A stretch of 64,000 nt of DNA from Ascaphus truei (lineage: Eukaryota; Chordata; Amphibia; Anura; Ascaphidae): NCBI GenBank assembly GCA_036426205.1, contig WSYH01002502.1:21604-85603 (forward strand). The letters are read 5' to 3'. The position numbers and the translations under genes are program-made. Below, in pieces: positions 45,009 to 55,896 of this stretch; the first letter of the stretch is position 1, and the number at the start of each line of letters is the position of its first letter. A model generated the notes under the pieces. The model saw nothing but the letters and a program-made list of their open reading frames with translations. It did no database searches and was not told where the DNA came from.

Positions 45009-46495
45009 GGGGCCTATGCACTAAAGGTTCATAAAAAAAATCACTGGGCCATTTAAATCACCGTTTTTATGAGCGTTGCTATGACGGTGTTCAGAAAGCC
45101 TTCATTAACTGTCATAGCAAAATTCACAAAACAGGCGATTAGCCGGTGATCTGATGAACGACCCTCTGAAAAGGCCTTACCCGGCGAGTTGTATCTGCTG
45201 CAGAGAGAGCTGCTCTGAGAGAGCCGTTTCTCCCTGTGCAAATATCGCCCGAAGTTTATGTGTATACATTTTAATTTTGTTAATAGTTTAGATGATGAAA
45301 GTATCCTATTCTCTATGGCGCTGCATAGGAATACGTCTCTGCTGACTTGAATCGATTCACCTCCGGAGGCTTTAAAAACCCACTCTTAAAGCACTGAACA
45401 TGAAAAAACAAAAGATGGCGGACGAGCTCGGAGGAGGCAGTAATTGAGTCAGACAACCAGTGGAGCTTAGTCAAAAACTGTTCCTGTTTATTAAAGATTT
45501 TCAATCAGGTTATATAGGCATTCGAGCATAGAAAAAACACGTACATTGAGAAACTCACTTCCCTTTACTTCCCTGTCTGTTTATCTCAAAAAGTTATAGC
45601 AAGAACGTTTTACGATTTGGGAAGTGGTCTGAGTACAGATTTTTGGAGGCTGTAAAGGAAATGTTATTCTCTTATTGTTTAGGATATTTCATTGTGTAAG
45701 ACATTCTTAAAATTCAGGCTCAGCATGGCTGACTAAACTTCCTGTTTCTACATGATGAAATAAGTCTGAAAAAACAGAGTTCCTTTAGTTCAATTCAACC
45801 ATCCACTAAGTGGGTTAAAGGTCATTCTGACATCTGATTCAAAAGCACAATAGCAGACTGGCATTTATTAGTCCCTGAGATTTAAGTGTTAGTACAAACA
45901 GTTATATAGCAATCAAAATGGAGTCCCCTCTTGATATACACATTATCAGATGAGCAGGGTGTCTCCAGAGCCGAACCGCATTCCCGAGATACAGGCCCCG
46001 ATATGGGGTGCCGATATCTCCTATGCATTTGATTCCCATGGTCACGTGATGCAGACATTTAAATGCATAGGAGATACCGGCACCACATAATGTGGCCTGT
46101 ATCTCGGGAACTAGGGGGTCCCTGAGGCTATCCGCTATGGTAATGAAGTTTACTGTAAATGCATTTTTATTGCATAGGATTCATGCCAGGGTCTCTGGTG
46201 CTAATATTAATGGATATCAGATCCCGAGATTCCCAACATCAATCCTATGAAGGAAAAATTCATTTTTTTTTCTAAGTCCCATCTCGCCGCTTCTCTGCAG
46301 GTTTCCAACACCTTTACACGAACTTTTTTCTGGCGTGAGGATTTTGTGATAAAATCACCATTCTAGAGCGGTGATAGGCGTTCATAGCCTAATCACTGCT
46401 ACTAGAAATGCACGAGTTTATGAACATGCTGAAAAACAGCAATTAGTGGCTGCCTCAGTGATTTTTTTATGAGTAATTTTTTTTTGAACGATTCA
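45009..46495. mobile_element. Harbinger-like remnant with an internal insertion
   Basis: TTA then GGGGCCTATGCACTAAAGG resembles the Harbinger-like termini. Palindromic modules appear at 45070-45110 and 45960-46130 (CCCGAGATACAGGCCC with its inverted partner). About 660 bp between 45290 and 45955 differs from the family and has LTR- or UTR-like sequence that I cannot assign. The right terminus is not visible. Confidence 0.5.
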
Positions 46496-47311
46496 GGGCC
46501 TCATTCAGAGAGCGTCGATAAGGCCCTTATCGAGCACTTATCGGCCAAAATGGCTACTCGTATTCAGTAAGCCTCGATAAGTGCTCGATAACGGCCTCTA
46601 TTGCAGCAAAATTTTATGATTAAAAGAAACTCTCCAATTTAGCGGCGATCAGCTGCTTATCGACCATTTTCGGAAGGATCATAAACTCGCGCAATTCTAG
46701 TACCCGCGAGTCGGCTGTCGCGGCCTATCACAGACCTAAAAGGCGATCTTTGCCCCAAATCCAATTCACCTCAAAATTTAGGTAAATTGGTGGGGATATG
46801 CCTCGATGAGCTGCGATGTGTCGGGACTTAGAAAAAATCAGGCCCTTTTCCTGCATCGGATTGATGCCGGTGGCCTCCGGAGCTAATAGCCATTAATATA
46901 AGCACCGGAGCCCCCCGGCATGCATCCGATGCAGGAAAAATGCATTTAATGCAACTTCATTACCTTAGCGGCTAACCGCTAAGGTAATGAAGGGGTTAAA
47001 CATCCATGCCAGGCTTACTGTGGCGAGGGTGGGTGAAGGAGGAATTTTGCCCTTAGTGACTGTTTAGACCTTGCGGAGGGGTTGCGGGGGGACTTAACCC
47101 TTTCATTACCTTAGCGGTTAATACCGCTAAGGTAATTAAGGGGTTAACCCAACCGCTACCCATCCGCAAGGTGTAGACACCCATCCTTAGGGCTAATACG
47201 CCCTTCAACCATCCGTGAGGCCTAGGCACCCACCCCAGACTGACTATACCCACCCTGTACCCATTGAGTAGTATAGTGGTACATCATACCCATATAAAAA
47301 TAATATTATTT
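46496..47311. mobile_element. Harbinger-like element, left part
   Basis: GGGCCTCATTCAGAGAGCGTC start, then the same modules as at 28052-28880 (CGATAAGGCCCTTATCGAGC, CCTTAGCGGCTAACCGCTAAGG near 46966, CCTTAGCGGTTAATACCGCTAAGG near 47109), ending at CATCATACCCATATAA where an L2-type LINE end takes over. Confidence 0.7.
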
Positions 47312-48245
47312 ATAAAATATTTTAACAGGAAGTAATTCATTGAGAGCTACCTCTCATTTTCAAGTATGTCCTGCGCACAGAGTTAAGACAAATAATACAT
47401 GTTTACAAATACAGTTACATAATGAGCAGGGTATAGATTATATACAAGACATTGCATGCACAGTTAAAGATAATTTGTATTATGGGTGTATGGAACAGTT
47501 ACAGACCACATTAAAATGTGTGACAGCCTTAGATTTGAAAGAACTTAGACTGGTAGTGGATGTAAGATTCGGTAGGTTGTTCCAGTTTTGGGGTGCACGG
47601 TAAGAGAAGGAGGAGCGGCCGGATACTTTGTTGAGCCTTGAGACCATGAACAGTCTTTTGGAGTCTGATCTCAGGTGATAGGTGCTGCATGTGGTAGGGG
47701 CGAGGAGCTTGTTCAGGTAGCTGGGTAGCTTGCCCATAAATAATTTGAAGGCAAGACAGGATAGGTGAACTTTGCGCCTAGGCTCTAGTGATGACCAATC
47801 TAGTTCTTTGAGCATTTCGCAGTGATGTCTGTTATAGTTGCATTGGAGAACAAAACGACAAATTGAGTTGTAGAGGGTGTCAAGTTTGCTAAGGTGGGTT
47901 TGAGGTGCCGAGCCTTATACTATGTCTCCATAGTCAATAATTGGCATTAGCATCTGCTGTGCGATATGTTTTCTGACCAGGAGACTTAGGGAGGATTTGT
48001 TCCTGTAAAGTACCCCTAGTTTGGCATAGGTCTTGGTTGTCAGGGTATTAATGTGCATCCCGAATGTTAAGTGGGAGTCAAACCATATGCCCAGGTTATT
48101 TAAAACAAGTAACAGGAGTTAGGGTGGTGTTAGTGTTGGTTGTAATCTGGAGCTCAGTCGCTGGAAGCATTAAAAATTTAGTTACAGTCTTGTCAATGTT
48201 TAAAAACAGTTTGTTTTAGGAAATCCACGCACGAAGCAGATCTAC
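47312..48245 (-). pseudogene. L2-type LINE, C-terminal RT region
   Basis: Minus-strand C-terminal domain of a Jockey-superfamily RT: LNIDKTVTKFLML near 48195, MPIIDYGDIVYGSAPQTHLS near 47930 (with stops), then an open stretch of 111 residues (47480-47815) with LAFKLFMGKLPSYLNKLLAP, LRSDSKRLFMVSRLN and SFSYRAPQNWNNLPN, the usual pattern before the stop in L2-like elements (A--LWN-LP). Frameshift near 48105. The 5' part is lost at about 48245, next to the LTR element. The 3' end is near 47312. Confidence 0.85.
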
Positions 48246-48284
48246 TCTGGAATCCCCGTATTATGTGAACTATGGGTTCCACCC

Positions 48285-48896
48285 TGTAACAGGGGAGTTA
48301 TCCCTGTTCAGGTAATGTGCCTCTAATCCAGCAGTGTGGTGGTTAACTGCTGGTAGTCAATTAACAAACACCACCTGTCTGATTAGATTGCTTAGAAAAG
48401 CCTGTCTTTTGAGACAGGAAGTGAGACTCCTTAGCTCACACCTGAGCTGAACTTGGAGACAGAGCAGATATTCCTTAGTCCACAACTGGGCTGAACCAAG
48501 GAAGGACAGATGTCTTGAGCGACAAGCTGACCACAAGACAAAGGGGACAAGATTCTAACCTGGAGCCTGACATTTCCTGTGCACACAAGGGTGCGGTTCC
48601 AAGAGAGCAGAGAAGATTCCCCTACAGCAGCGTAGCTAACAGATAAGACTTTCATTTATAAGACTTTTTATATCTGTTCATTTCATGCTATATGTTTGGG
48701 GCTGGGACACATGCTTATCTAAAGGGAGTGGTGGATTGCATAGTATTTCACTAGAAATACTCCCAAGTGAAAAGAAGCTTTGTTTACCCCTTGTTTGGAT
48801 GGTTTCCTGATGCTAAGGAAACAGGCGCAATAAAAGCCTTATTTAATTTCACCATAACCAGTCTCCCTTGCATACCTCTGTGAGCGTCCGCCTACA
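48285..48896 (+). repeat. 5' LTR of the coiled-coil element
   Basis: TGTAACAGGGGAGTTATC ... GCCTACA, 612 bp. An AATAAA lies at 48828-48833, in GCGCAATAAAAGCC, a plausible polyadenylation signal. Confidence 0.93.
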
Positions 48897-48898
48897 TA

Positions 48899-48916
48899 TG
48901 GTGTGAGAAGTGGGAT
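48899..48916 (+). other. Primer binding site, tRNA-Leu type
   Basis: TGGTGTGAGAAGTGGGAT, two bases after the LTR, differs at two positions from the complement of the 3' end of vertebrate tRNA-Leu (known as TGGTGTCAGGAGTGGGAT). Confidence 0.75.
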
Positions 48917-49610
48917 GAGAGGTGGTCTTTGAAGATAGAAGGGACCGGAGCTGGCTGTGAATTTTTTTGTGCTTTTTTGTCTACAAACAGTCTGAGCAAC
49001 ATAAACAAAAAAATCTCATGCAGCAGAGAACAGAATTAAAGTGATACACACCCAGGCAGGAAATCTAACCTGCACTGAAACTTACAAAACCACAGATGGA
49101 CTCTTTTCCCCAATCCCAAGAGGAGAGAGAGAGAGAGACTGCTGAAGCAGGTAAACCTTATTTGCCTATCACAATAAAGTGTAATATGGTCATTGAAAAA
49201 GGGGGTTTGCCTTACAGCCATAGTCAGGGTTCAAGAAGTGAGTTTGCACTTAAAGGGATAGGCGTTTGTTGTTTTCAAACGTTTAGCTGAAGCAGTGAAT
49301 ACAGATGGTGACCCACGAGCGGTACTGATTCTGCAAGTAAAGGCTGCCACACCGCATAGGATTACCAGTTGTGAATGGAGTATATGCAGAAAAATATGAA
49401 AATTGATGCAAGACTGCTGAAGCAGGGGAATTTTCAGTAAACAAGTGCTGAGGGTAAAATTGCCTACAAAAAAAAAAAAAAAGGAATTTCTGGCCTGTGG
49501 CTAAGGTATCCCAAAGTGTGAAGAGTGAATGTCATAATACCCAAAGTTGAGACTGAACTCAAGCAGAAAATCACATTATTTGGCTGAAGCAGAGAGATTG
49601 CACCAAGCAC

Positions 49611-49760
49611 GTAAATGGTGTAAAGCAAACAGAAGTTTTTACCTAGCAACTGCACATCCAGCATACCTAATGAGAGATTAAACCTAGCAAGTAAATCGTG
49701 TAAAGCAAATAGACTTTTTTACCTAGCAACTGCACATCCTGTATACCTGATGAGAGAAAA
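49611..49760 (+). repeat. 80 bp direct duplication in the leader
   Basis: GTAAATGGTGTAAAGCAAA at 49611 recurs as GTAAATCGTGTAAAGCAAA at 49691, each followed by TTTTTACCTAGCAACTGCAC. It lies between the primer site and the start codon. Confidence 0.85.
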
Positions 49761-49821
49761 TGTGTGCACAGGACTGCTGATATTGTAAACTTACCCAAGA
49801 GAGAAAAAAAAGTGTACAAAG

Positions 49822-51885
49822 ATGCCTGTTAGAGCTACGACCTCTACAAGCAAAATAAGCCCACCTGTAGGACTACTACAATTGGGAGTTCTAGCAAATA
49901 CAGTGGCAACAGCTGCAATAGCGCCTCCTGAGGTCAGGAAGAAAATTACACCTGATAGCCCCAAAATGGAGGACAAGATGCAGCGTTCCTGTAATTAACC
50001 CTACCCCACGGAAGAGTGGCCCTTCCAGTCCGATGAGGAGGAAGACATCTCTTATGGGGAACCCAAACCGAGTTACACCCACAAAACATCCCAAGAATGG
50101 TGGGGGTGCCTGAACTCGGTACGAACCGAAATGCCAGGTGGATCCAGTGACGCTGCTAAAATTTCGAATGAAGATGGAGACCCCAGTATCCCTGAGGGGA
50201 CGGTGTCATCCAAAACAAAAAGGCAAAACAAGAAAAGCGGTTCTTCACTTACCGTGGAAGGAACAGACACGTCCGCAGATCCTGTGGAGAAAAAGGGGGA
50301 CCGAGATGCCCTGCAGCCTAGAGAAAAGGGAGAATTCGTCCCGCGGTTAACCGAATATCCAGAGGGCCCAAGGCAGAAGTCGTGTACCCCAAAGAAGTGT
50401 CTGTCCGGTGCCAATAGTGAGGAACCCCCAACCAACCATCCCAGGGAAGCGTAGCCGGGACCAGTGAGTGTCGATCCCTTGACCAGCCCTGAGGATGCCC
50501 TGAAAAATGCCAGGCGTGACTGTGATCGGCTCCTGGAAAATAACGTGAAGCTACAGAAAGATGTGCTCACAATGTACTCTTTGGCCTGGACAGAATTGGA
50601 CGATCTCAAGACTGAGCTAGATACTGCAAACTCTACTATTTCCGCCATGGATGAAAAGCAGAGCCAATCTGATATAATGATGGTTAAGCTGAAGCGGAAA
50701 TATGAGGGGGCACTGAAGCAGATGGCAGTCTTCCAGCAAGAGGTTCACACTCTTCGCATAGAGCTGAATGCCTCACAACAGGAGGTCAACAGTGTCCGGA
50801 CAGACGTAGACGTATCTCAGAAAAAGGTTCATACACTCTGCAGAGCACTGGATGATTCACATCATGAGACCAACAGCTGTCGCACAGACATGGAAGTTTC
50901 CAGAAAGGAACTACACAGTCTCACTGAGGAGCTGGACATTTCTAAAGAAACGATTGTCAATCTTAATACAGATCTCCAAGTCTCTCAGAAGGAGCTTCAG
51001 ACCCTCAACCTAGAGAAGTAAGTCTCACGCCAGGAGACTGTCATTCTCAAAGCAGATGTGCGTAATTGGAAGGAGGACTGCAAGGAGGCCCTGAATAGTA
51101 CAAAGACTGAAAAAGGAGAAAATTTAAGATTAAAAAGAAAAAAATTAAAACTCAAAGAAGAAAATTTTCATTTGACAAACGACGTCAAGGAAAAGAATGA
51201 AAAGCTGCACGAGCTTAAAGAAATAAATAGACTTTCGGAAGGTGAGAAGTTTGAAGAAGAGCGCCGACTGCAGAACCAACTGCAAGGTCTGCGTTCGCAC
51301 CTCGAGAAGGCCGAGGAGAAGCAGCGAACTCTGCAGGAAGACAATCTGCAGGCTGTTAAAGAAATTCAAGTGCTGCAGGAACGTTTGATTACCCAGTATG
51401 TCCCCGCAAAGCAGCATGAGAAACTGAAGGCTACCCTGAGCGTCACCAAAGCATCGCTAGAGGCCAAGCTTAGAACCCAGGTGACCCGGCACAAAAGGGA
51501 GCACAAGAAGGTCCAGAAACTAAAACAAGTAACTGTGGCCCGAGCAAAGAAATTCATAGTGCTTCACAATGCAATAAAAATGTGGAAGCAAGCTCAGAGA
51601 AAGCAAAGCGTGCAGATAAATTCCCTGAGAAGAGACTTGCAAGTCGCACTAAAAAAACAGGGTTCTCTCGCGGATGAGATGAAAGTTCTACAAGGACAAA
51701 TATTGACCCTGACTAAGCGTCAGTGTCCCACAGCCACAAAAACCCATGAAGACAAGGGTACAGTGAGAGCTGGGAATACCGCTCGTCTGAAAGACAAGGT
51801 TGCAAAAATTGAACCACCTAAACAAGCACTAGCAAAATCTTCAGCCACCCAACAGGCAATAAAAGAAGTTACACGTGCTGAATAA
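49822..51885 (+). pseudogene. Coiled-coil protein of the pol-less LTR element
   Basis: One frame of 687 codons, interrupted only by TAA at 49996, TAG at 50452 and TAA at 51019, ending at TAA 51883-51885. The ATG at 49822 is taken as the start because the frame is coding-like from there. Residues 1-58 are Ala/Pro-rich; about 60-210 are acidic, Ser/Lys/Glu-rich and disordered (SDEEEDISYGEPKPSYTHKT); from about 220 to 620 the protein is one long coiled coil with heptad-like Leu/Val spacing and an internal repeat of about 14-28 residues (VHTLRIELNASQQEVNS, VHTLCRALDDSHHETNS, LHSLTEELDISKETIVN, LQTLNLEK). The tail is Lys/Arg-rich. It sits where gag should be. No CCHC knuckle or capsid major homology motif was seen. 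It may be a derived gag or a captured cellular coiled-coil gene; the sequence alone does not decide. Confidence 0.8.
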
Positions 51886-51994
51886 AAACCAGAAGAATAC
51901 TTAGCTGATGAAACTGAAAAGATGGGACATTCTCTGGAAGTGGGTGTGGAATTACAAATTAATCCCAAAGAGGCTGAACTAGCAACCCCATTGA

Positions 51995-52348
51995 GTGGGC
52001 AAGGGCAGAGAGACAGCTTCAAGAGCAGAAACTCAAAGGGCTGTTTTTAAACGCTCTGCAACTACTGCCATACAGTCTGCCTACAATAAGACGAGCACCC
52101 GACGCGAGGGAAATCTCATGACCGTGCACATAGCAAAAAGACTATACTTAGAAAAAGTCCCCCTCGAGCGACTGAGGAGTGCTGATCTCAAGCACCTTCG
52201 GGAGGAGACACGAATAAACTGGAGAAAGGGCTCCAATCCCAGCGGAACTGAGGGCTCTCTTCCTCCATCCACTCTCATTCAAGTCACAGAGATATGTAGA
52301 ATGAGAGTGGAAGGATGGGCTTTGGCCGTGGTAAGCCCGACCTTCCCA
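51995..52348 (+). pseudogene. Basic C-terminal extension before the 3' LTR
   Basis: After the main frame, 54 further codons are open beyond the stop at 51883, then another frame continues with RSATTAIQSAYNKTSTRREG, LYLEKVPLERLRSADLKHLR and WRKGSNPSGTEGSLPPS up to the polypurine tract. Probably the original C-terminus, displaced by a frame change near 52030. The open frame formally runs on into the LTR. Confidence 0.5.
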
Positions 52349-52350
52349 CA

Positions 52351-52363
52351 AACAGGGGAGGTA
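52351..52363 (+). other. Polypurine tract
   Basis: AACAGGGGAGGTA directly before the 3' LTR, the usual position of the plus-strand primer. Confidence 0.7.
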
Positions 52364-52975
52364 TGTAACAGAGGAGTTATCCCTGTTCAGGTAATGTGCC
52401 TCTAATCCAGCAGCGTGGTGGTTAACTGCTGGTAGTCAATTAACAAACACCACCTGCCTGATTAGATTGCTTAGAAAAGCCTGTCTTTTGAGACAGGAAG
52501 TGAGACTCCTTAGCTCACACCTGAGCTGAACTTGGAGACAGAGCAGAGATTCCTTAGTCCACAACTGGGCTGAACCAAGGAAGGACAGATGTCTTGAGCG
52601 ACAAGCTGATCACAAGACAAAGGGGACAAGATTCTAACCTGGAGCCTGACATTTCCTGTGCACACAAGGGTGAGGTTCCAAGAGAGCAGAGAAGCTTCCC
52701 CTACAGCAGCCCAGCTAACAGATAAGACTTTCATTTATAAGACTTTTTATATCTGTTCATTTCATGCTATATATTTGGGACTGGGAGACATGCTTATCTA
52801 AAGGGAGTGGTGGATTGCATAGTATTTCACTAGAAATACTCCCAAGTGAAAAGAAGCTTTGTTTACCCCTTGTTTGGATGGTTTCCTGATGTTAAGGAAA
52901 CAGGCGCAATAAAAGCCTTATTTAATTTCACCATAACCAGTCTCCCTTGCATACCTCTGTGAGCGTCAGCCTACA
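52364..52975 (+). repeat. 3' LTR of the coiled-coil element
   Basis: TGTAACAGAGGAGTTATC ... GCCTACA, 612 bp, same length as the 5' LTR. Confidence 0.93.
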
Positions 52976-52980
52976 CACCC

Positions 52981-53849
52981 ATATACTCTTCCTCTTTCCT
53001 CTTCCTCATCTGGGGTCTCAGCGGCAGATGACAGGATTAACGAACTGCAAAATCTCTGAAAGAGGGTTCAGGTGAACATCAGGACATCCACCAATAGGCA
53101 GAAGACCCAGGCAGATCGTCATCGCAAGGCTCCAGCAGGGCGCCCAAAACTGCCTACGGTTGCCGATAGCGGTCAGATGATGCAAATGATGCAGATGATG
53201 CAAACTTCCAGGGCCCCACATGAACTACGCGTATTGCTTCGTCAGGTTCAACGTATTGCTTCGTCAGGTTCACTGCTGGAGTCCTGAGCAACGGACGCCG
53301 GGCAACGGAAGACACTGCAGCGCGACGTGGTAGCTGACAGCATGTACCGAAGCGGTCCTACATGTGAGTGTACTGTTGCTCACGTTTTACTAATAAACTA
53401 CAATTTTTACAACGTTATGTGTGGTGTCACCTTTACACACATATAAACGACGGTGTGAGCTGATGAAGATTCGTGATAGGACACAGATGACATCAGACTG
53501 CTGAGCTCCATAATAGAGTTTGGACGGTAGCTGGCAGCTGGGATTAGACACCATCACCCCTGTCTGGTACCACACTTGGCCGTGTGAGTACACTGTGATA
53601 TATTATATTTAATCCCTTCCCCATCACCTTTATTGTGTGTTGTGTATTGTGTATTAGGGACATCTTCCGATTCCCTGTAACTAGTATTGCGCCCCCCTAT
53701 TCTCTTTTTTCCACATATCCTTACCACGAGGATCGCGGGAAGATCCTCAGTCAGGGTTTGGAGCGGCAATCAAAACTATCTTGCTTGGGCTAGTATTGTC
53801 CATCGTGATTTTGTATTATTGTAGCAGCATTGTATTTGGAGGGAGCGAC
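52981..53849. mobile_element. PLE-type terminal debris
   Basis: Contains duplicated broken hammerhead sequence (53223-53275), GGCCGTGTGAGTACACTG near 53580 as in the arms of the giant palindrome, and ATAATAAACTACAATTTT-like 3' sequence. No coding region. Confidence 0.5.
53223..53275 (-). ncRNA. Duplicated, truncated hammerhead remnants
   Basis: On the minus strand, GAAC-CTGACGAAGC-AATACG occurs twice in tandem, the second time followed by ACGCGTA-GTTC. Stem I (GAAC/GTTC) and the ACGCGTA end fit the family, but stem II and GAAA are deleted, so neither can cleave. Confidence 0.55.
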
Positions 53850-54316
53850 CCAGGTTGTCTCTCTCTTCTTTTTTTGTCATCTAGGAACATCAGGCTGAAG
53901 GACCCTACTATGAAATTCGCACCCAGATTTCTCGTTCCCTTCCCTATCGCAGAAAAGATCAATCCGGTCGCATATCGGCTCTCCTTGCCTTCTTCCATGA
54001 GGATCCCGTCCGTCTTTCATGTGTCTCTGCTTTAACCTGTTGTGCAAAATGCACATTCAGTTCCAGTCTCTCCTACTCCTTCTCATATGGTGCAAGGCCA
54101 ACCCGAGTATGAGATACAATCCATTCTTGACTCCAAATTCTCTAGAGGATCCTTACTTTATCTTGTCCACTGGAAAGGCTTTGTCCCAGAAGAAAGGTCA
54201 TGGATCCCGAGCCATTGGGATCACGCCAACAGGTTGGTTCGTCTTTTACATCTCAAATTTCCAGACAAACCGTCCTGGAGTCGCCCGGACATTGCTCTTA
54301 GATGGGGGGTACTGTG
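53850..54316 (+). pseudogene. Ty3/gypsy chromovirus integrase C-terminus with chromodomain
   Basis: The end of pol: NIRLKDPTMKFAPRFLVPFP, EKINPVAYRLSLPSSMRIPS and VFHVSLL, the GPF/Y-type integrase tail, then a TAA at 54033-54035 where Lys is usual, then a chromodomain in the same frame: YEIQSILDSKFSRGSLLYLV, HWKGFVPEERSWIP, FPDKPSW. The chromodomain steers integration to modified histones in this family (established). RT, RNase H and the integrase core are missing. The frame ends at the polypurine tract GATGGGGGGTAC just before the LTR. Confidence 0.92.
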
Positions 54317-55272
54317 AGGATTCGCCATACTGATGGCTGGAACGCACCTATTCAGCCTTCTACAACTGGCACTCAAGTATTGCGTTCCAATGTTGGTTCC
54401 ACTAGACGCGTACGCACGTGCAACGCGCGATCAGACTGCCCTCCCAGATACACTCCAAGTCTCCGCCCCCACTCTGTAGATGGACATGCGCAGTGCGCGA
54501 GTGGCGAGCGATCGAGTCACTACCCCTTGACGTCAGTGATGCGTGGAAGACAGGCTACCCCTAGACCGGCCTCCAGGCTTCGTTCCCATTCGGATGATGG
54601 GCATGTGCGGTGCATGAGTGGCGCACGATCGGATCGCCACCCCCTGATGACAGTGACGCACGCGGGACGTAGCTCTTCCCCTAAGACATAATCAGGCGGC
54701 ACAATAGGGCGCACCTGCGTGACCCAGCAGCCTATCAGCACGTCCTCTCTGGTTGCACCCCACTTCCCATTGGAGGGAGGTTTCTTAAATACCTGCTCAG
54801 CCCAGACTATCATTGCTGAGCATAATCTTGTGTGGCGCCGTGCTTTGCTGCATTCTGTTTCTGTTCCTGCCTTGTGCCTTGCCTGCCTTGTTCCTGATCT
54901 CCCTGCTGCCTGACCCTGCTTCGTTCACATAACTCCCCATCTCCCTGATTCTGACCGGGCTACGTACAACCATCCTGTCTTCTACAACCCTGACCTTGGC
55001 AAAGTACCCCAACGATCCGCTACTCTCCAATCCTGACCTTGGCAAAGTACTCCGACAATCTGCTACTCTCCAAACCTGACCTTGGCAAAGTACTCCAACG
55101 ATCCAATCCTAACCTGGCAAGTATAACGTTTACTCTACCTTCCGTACTCTTGACCCAGCTTGCAAGACTAATCTACATCCTAAGCGCGCCCGCGTGGCTG
55201 TGGGTTGGCGTTTCTCAATTCCCTACCTCAGCACCGTGGTAGCACTTCGTTTGTGGTGAGCTATGCGTTACA
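54313..55272 (+). mobile_element. 3' LTR of the gypsy chromovirus
   Basis: TGTGAGGATTCGCC ... GCTATGCGTTACA, about 960 bp, directly after a G-rich polypurine tract. Shares its TTGCTGAGCATAA block with the LTR at 21318-22041. No 5' LTR in the window. Confidence 0.82.
54989..55110 (+). repeat. 43 bp tandem repeat within the LTR
   Basis: CCTGACCTTGGCAAAGTAC begins at 54989, 55032 and 55075. Confidence 0.92.
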
Positions 55273-55896
55273 ATTGTCCTTTTCCCAAAAGCTTCATGCA
55301 TGATTGCAGGAGGAAATGCTTGGTTCCCACAACAAAGCATCAAAGGGGATGGATCTAAGGTCAAGTTGTAGGGTATTGCCACTCTATCCCAATTTTGCAG
55401 TGTGCGCTCAGGTCTTTTGGTCAGTATATCCTGTCTATCTAGGATATTGAGTCTAGATGAGTGTCATGTTAGCATGTCAATCTAGAATGGTAATTAATTT
55501 GATAGACATATAGTAGCTTTTAAAATCTGGGATCCCCAGTCCACTATCTGCTTCTGCCTATATAAAAAAAAGATGTTTCCACTCGAGGTTTGCTGTTTTG
55601 ACAGATTCATTTGTTGACCAGAAACTGGAGTGATCTGAGGATATGTCTTGTTCATTTTATCGGGATGGCTTAAAAGACATAAAGAACTCTTGGGAGTACT
55701 GTATGTCAATTTTTACTACATTAATGCTGCCTACCCAGGAAATACACAGATTTTCTACTCATTTAGATCCTCTCTCATCACTTGCATTAATCTGGGGAAA
55801 TTTTGCTGGAGCAGGTCTGCTGGCATGGGTAAGATAGACACCCAAGTGATTGACCACGGACGTACACCATCAGAGTGAGATGTTCTTTTGAAACAT

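Larger units (their letters stand above)
48285..52975 (+). mobile_element. LTR retroelement with a coiled-coil reading frame and no pol
   Basis: Complete insertion: target duplication CACCC on both sides (48280-48284 and 52976-52980), two 612 bp LTRs, primer binding site and polypurine tract. The 3.5 kb interior holds one long coiled-coil frame and a short basic C-terminal piece. I found no protease, RT, RNase H, integrase or envelope motif on either strand. It must have been mobilised by another element. About 14 substitutions between the LTRs by eye (roughly 98% identity) point to a fairly recent insertion, yet the reading frame has several stops. Confidence 0.88.

Noticed and set aside
45160..45180. 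CTGATGAACGACCCTCTGAAAA, hammerhead-like core
   Set aside because: The segment between the two boxes has no complementary halves and no ACGCGT-like end follows.
49801..50648. Minus-strand frames (Ser/Leu-rich, up to 191 codons) opposite the coiled-coil frame
   Set aside because: They are antisense to the coding-like frame of the LTR element and have no motifs.
51903..51925. CTGATGAAACTGAAAA in the coiled-coil element
   Set aside because: Part of coding-like sequence; no stems.
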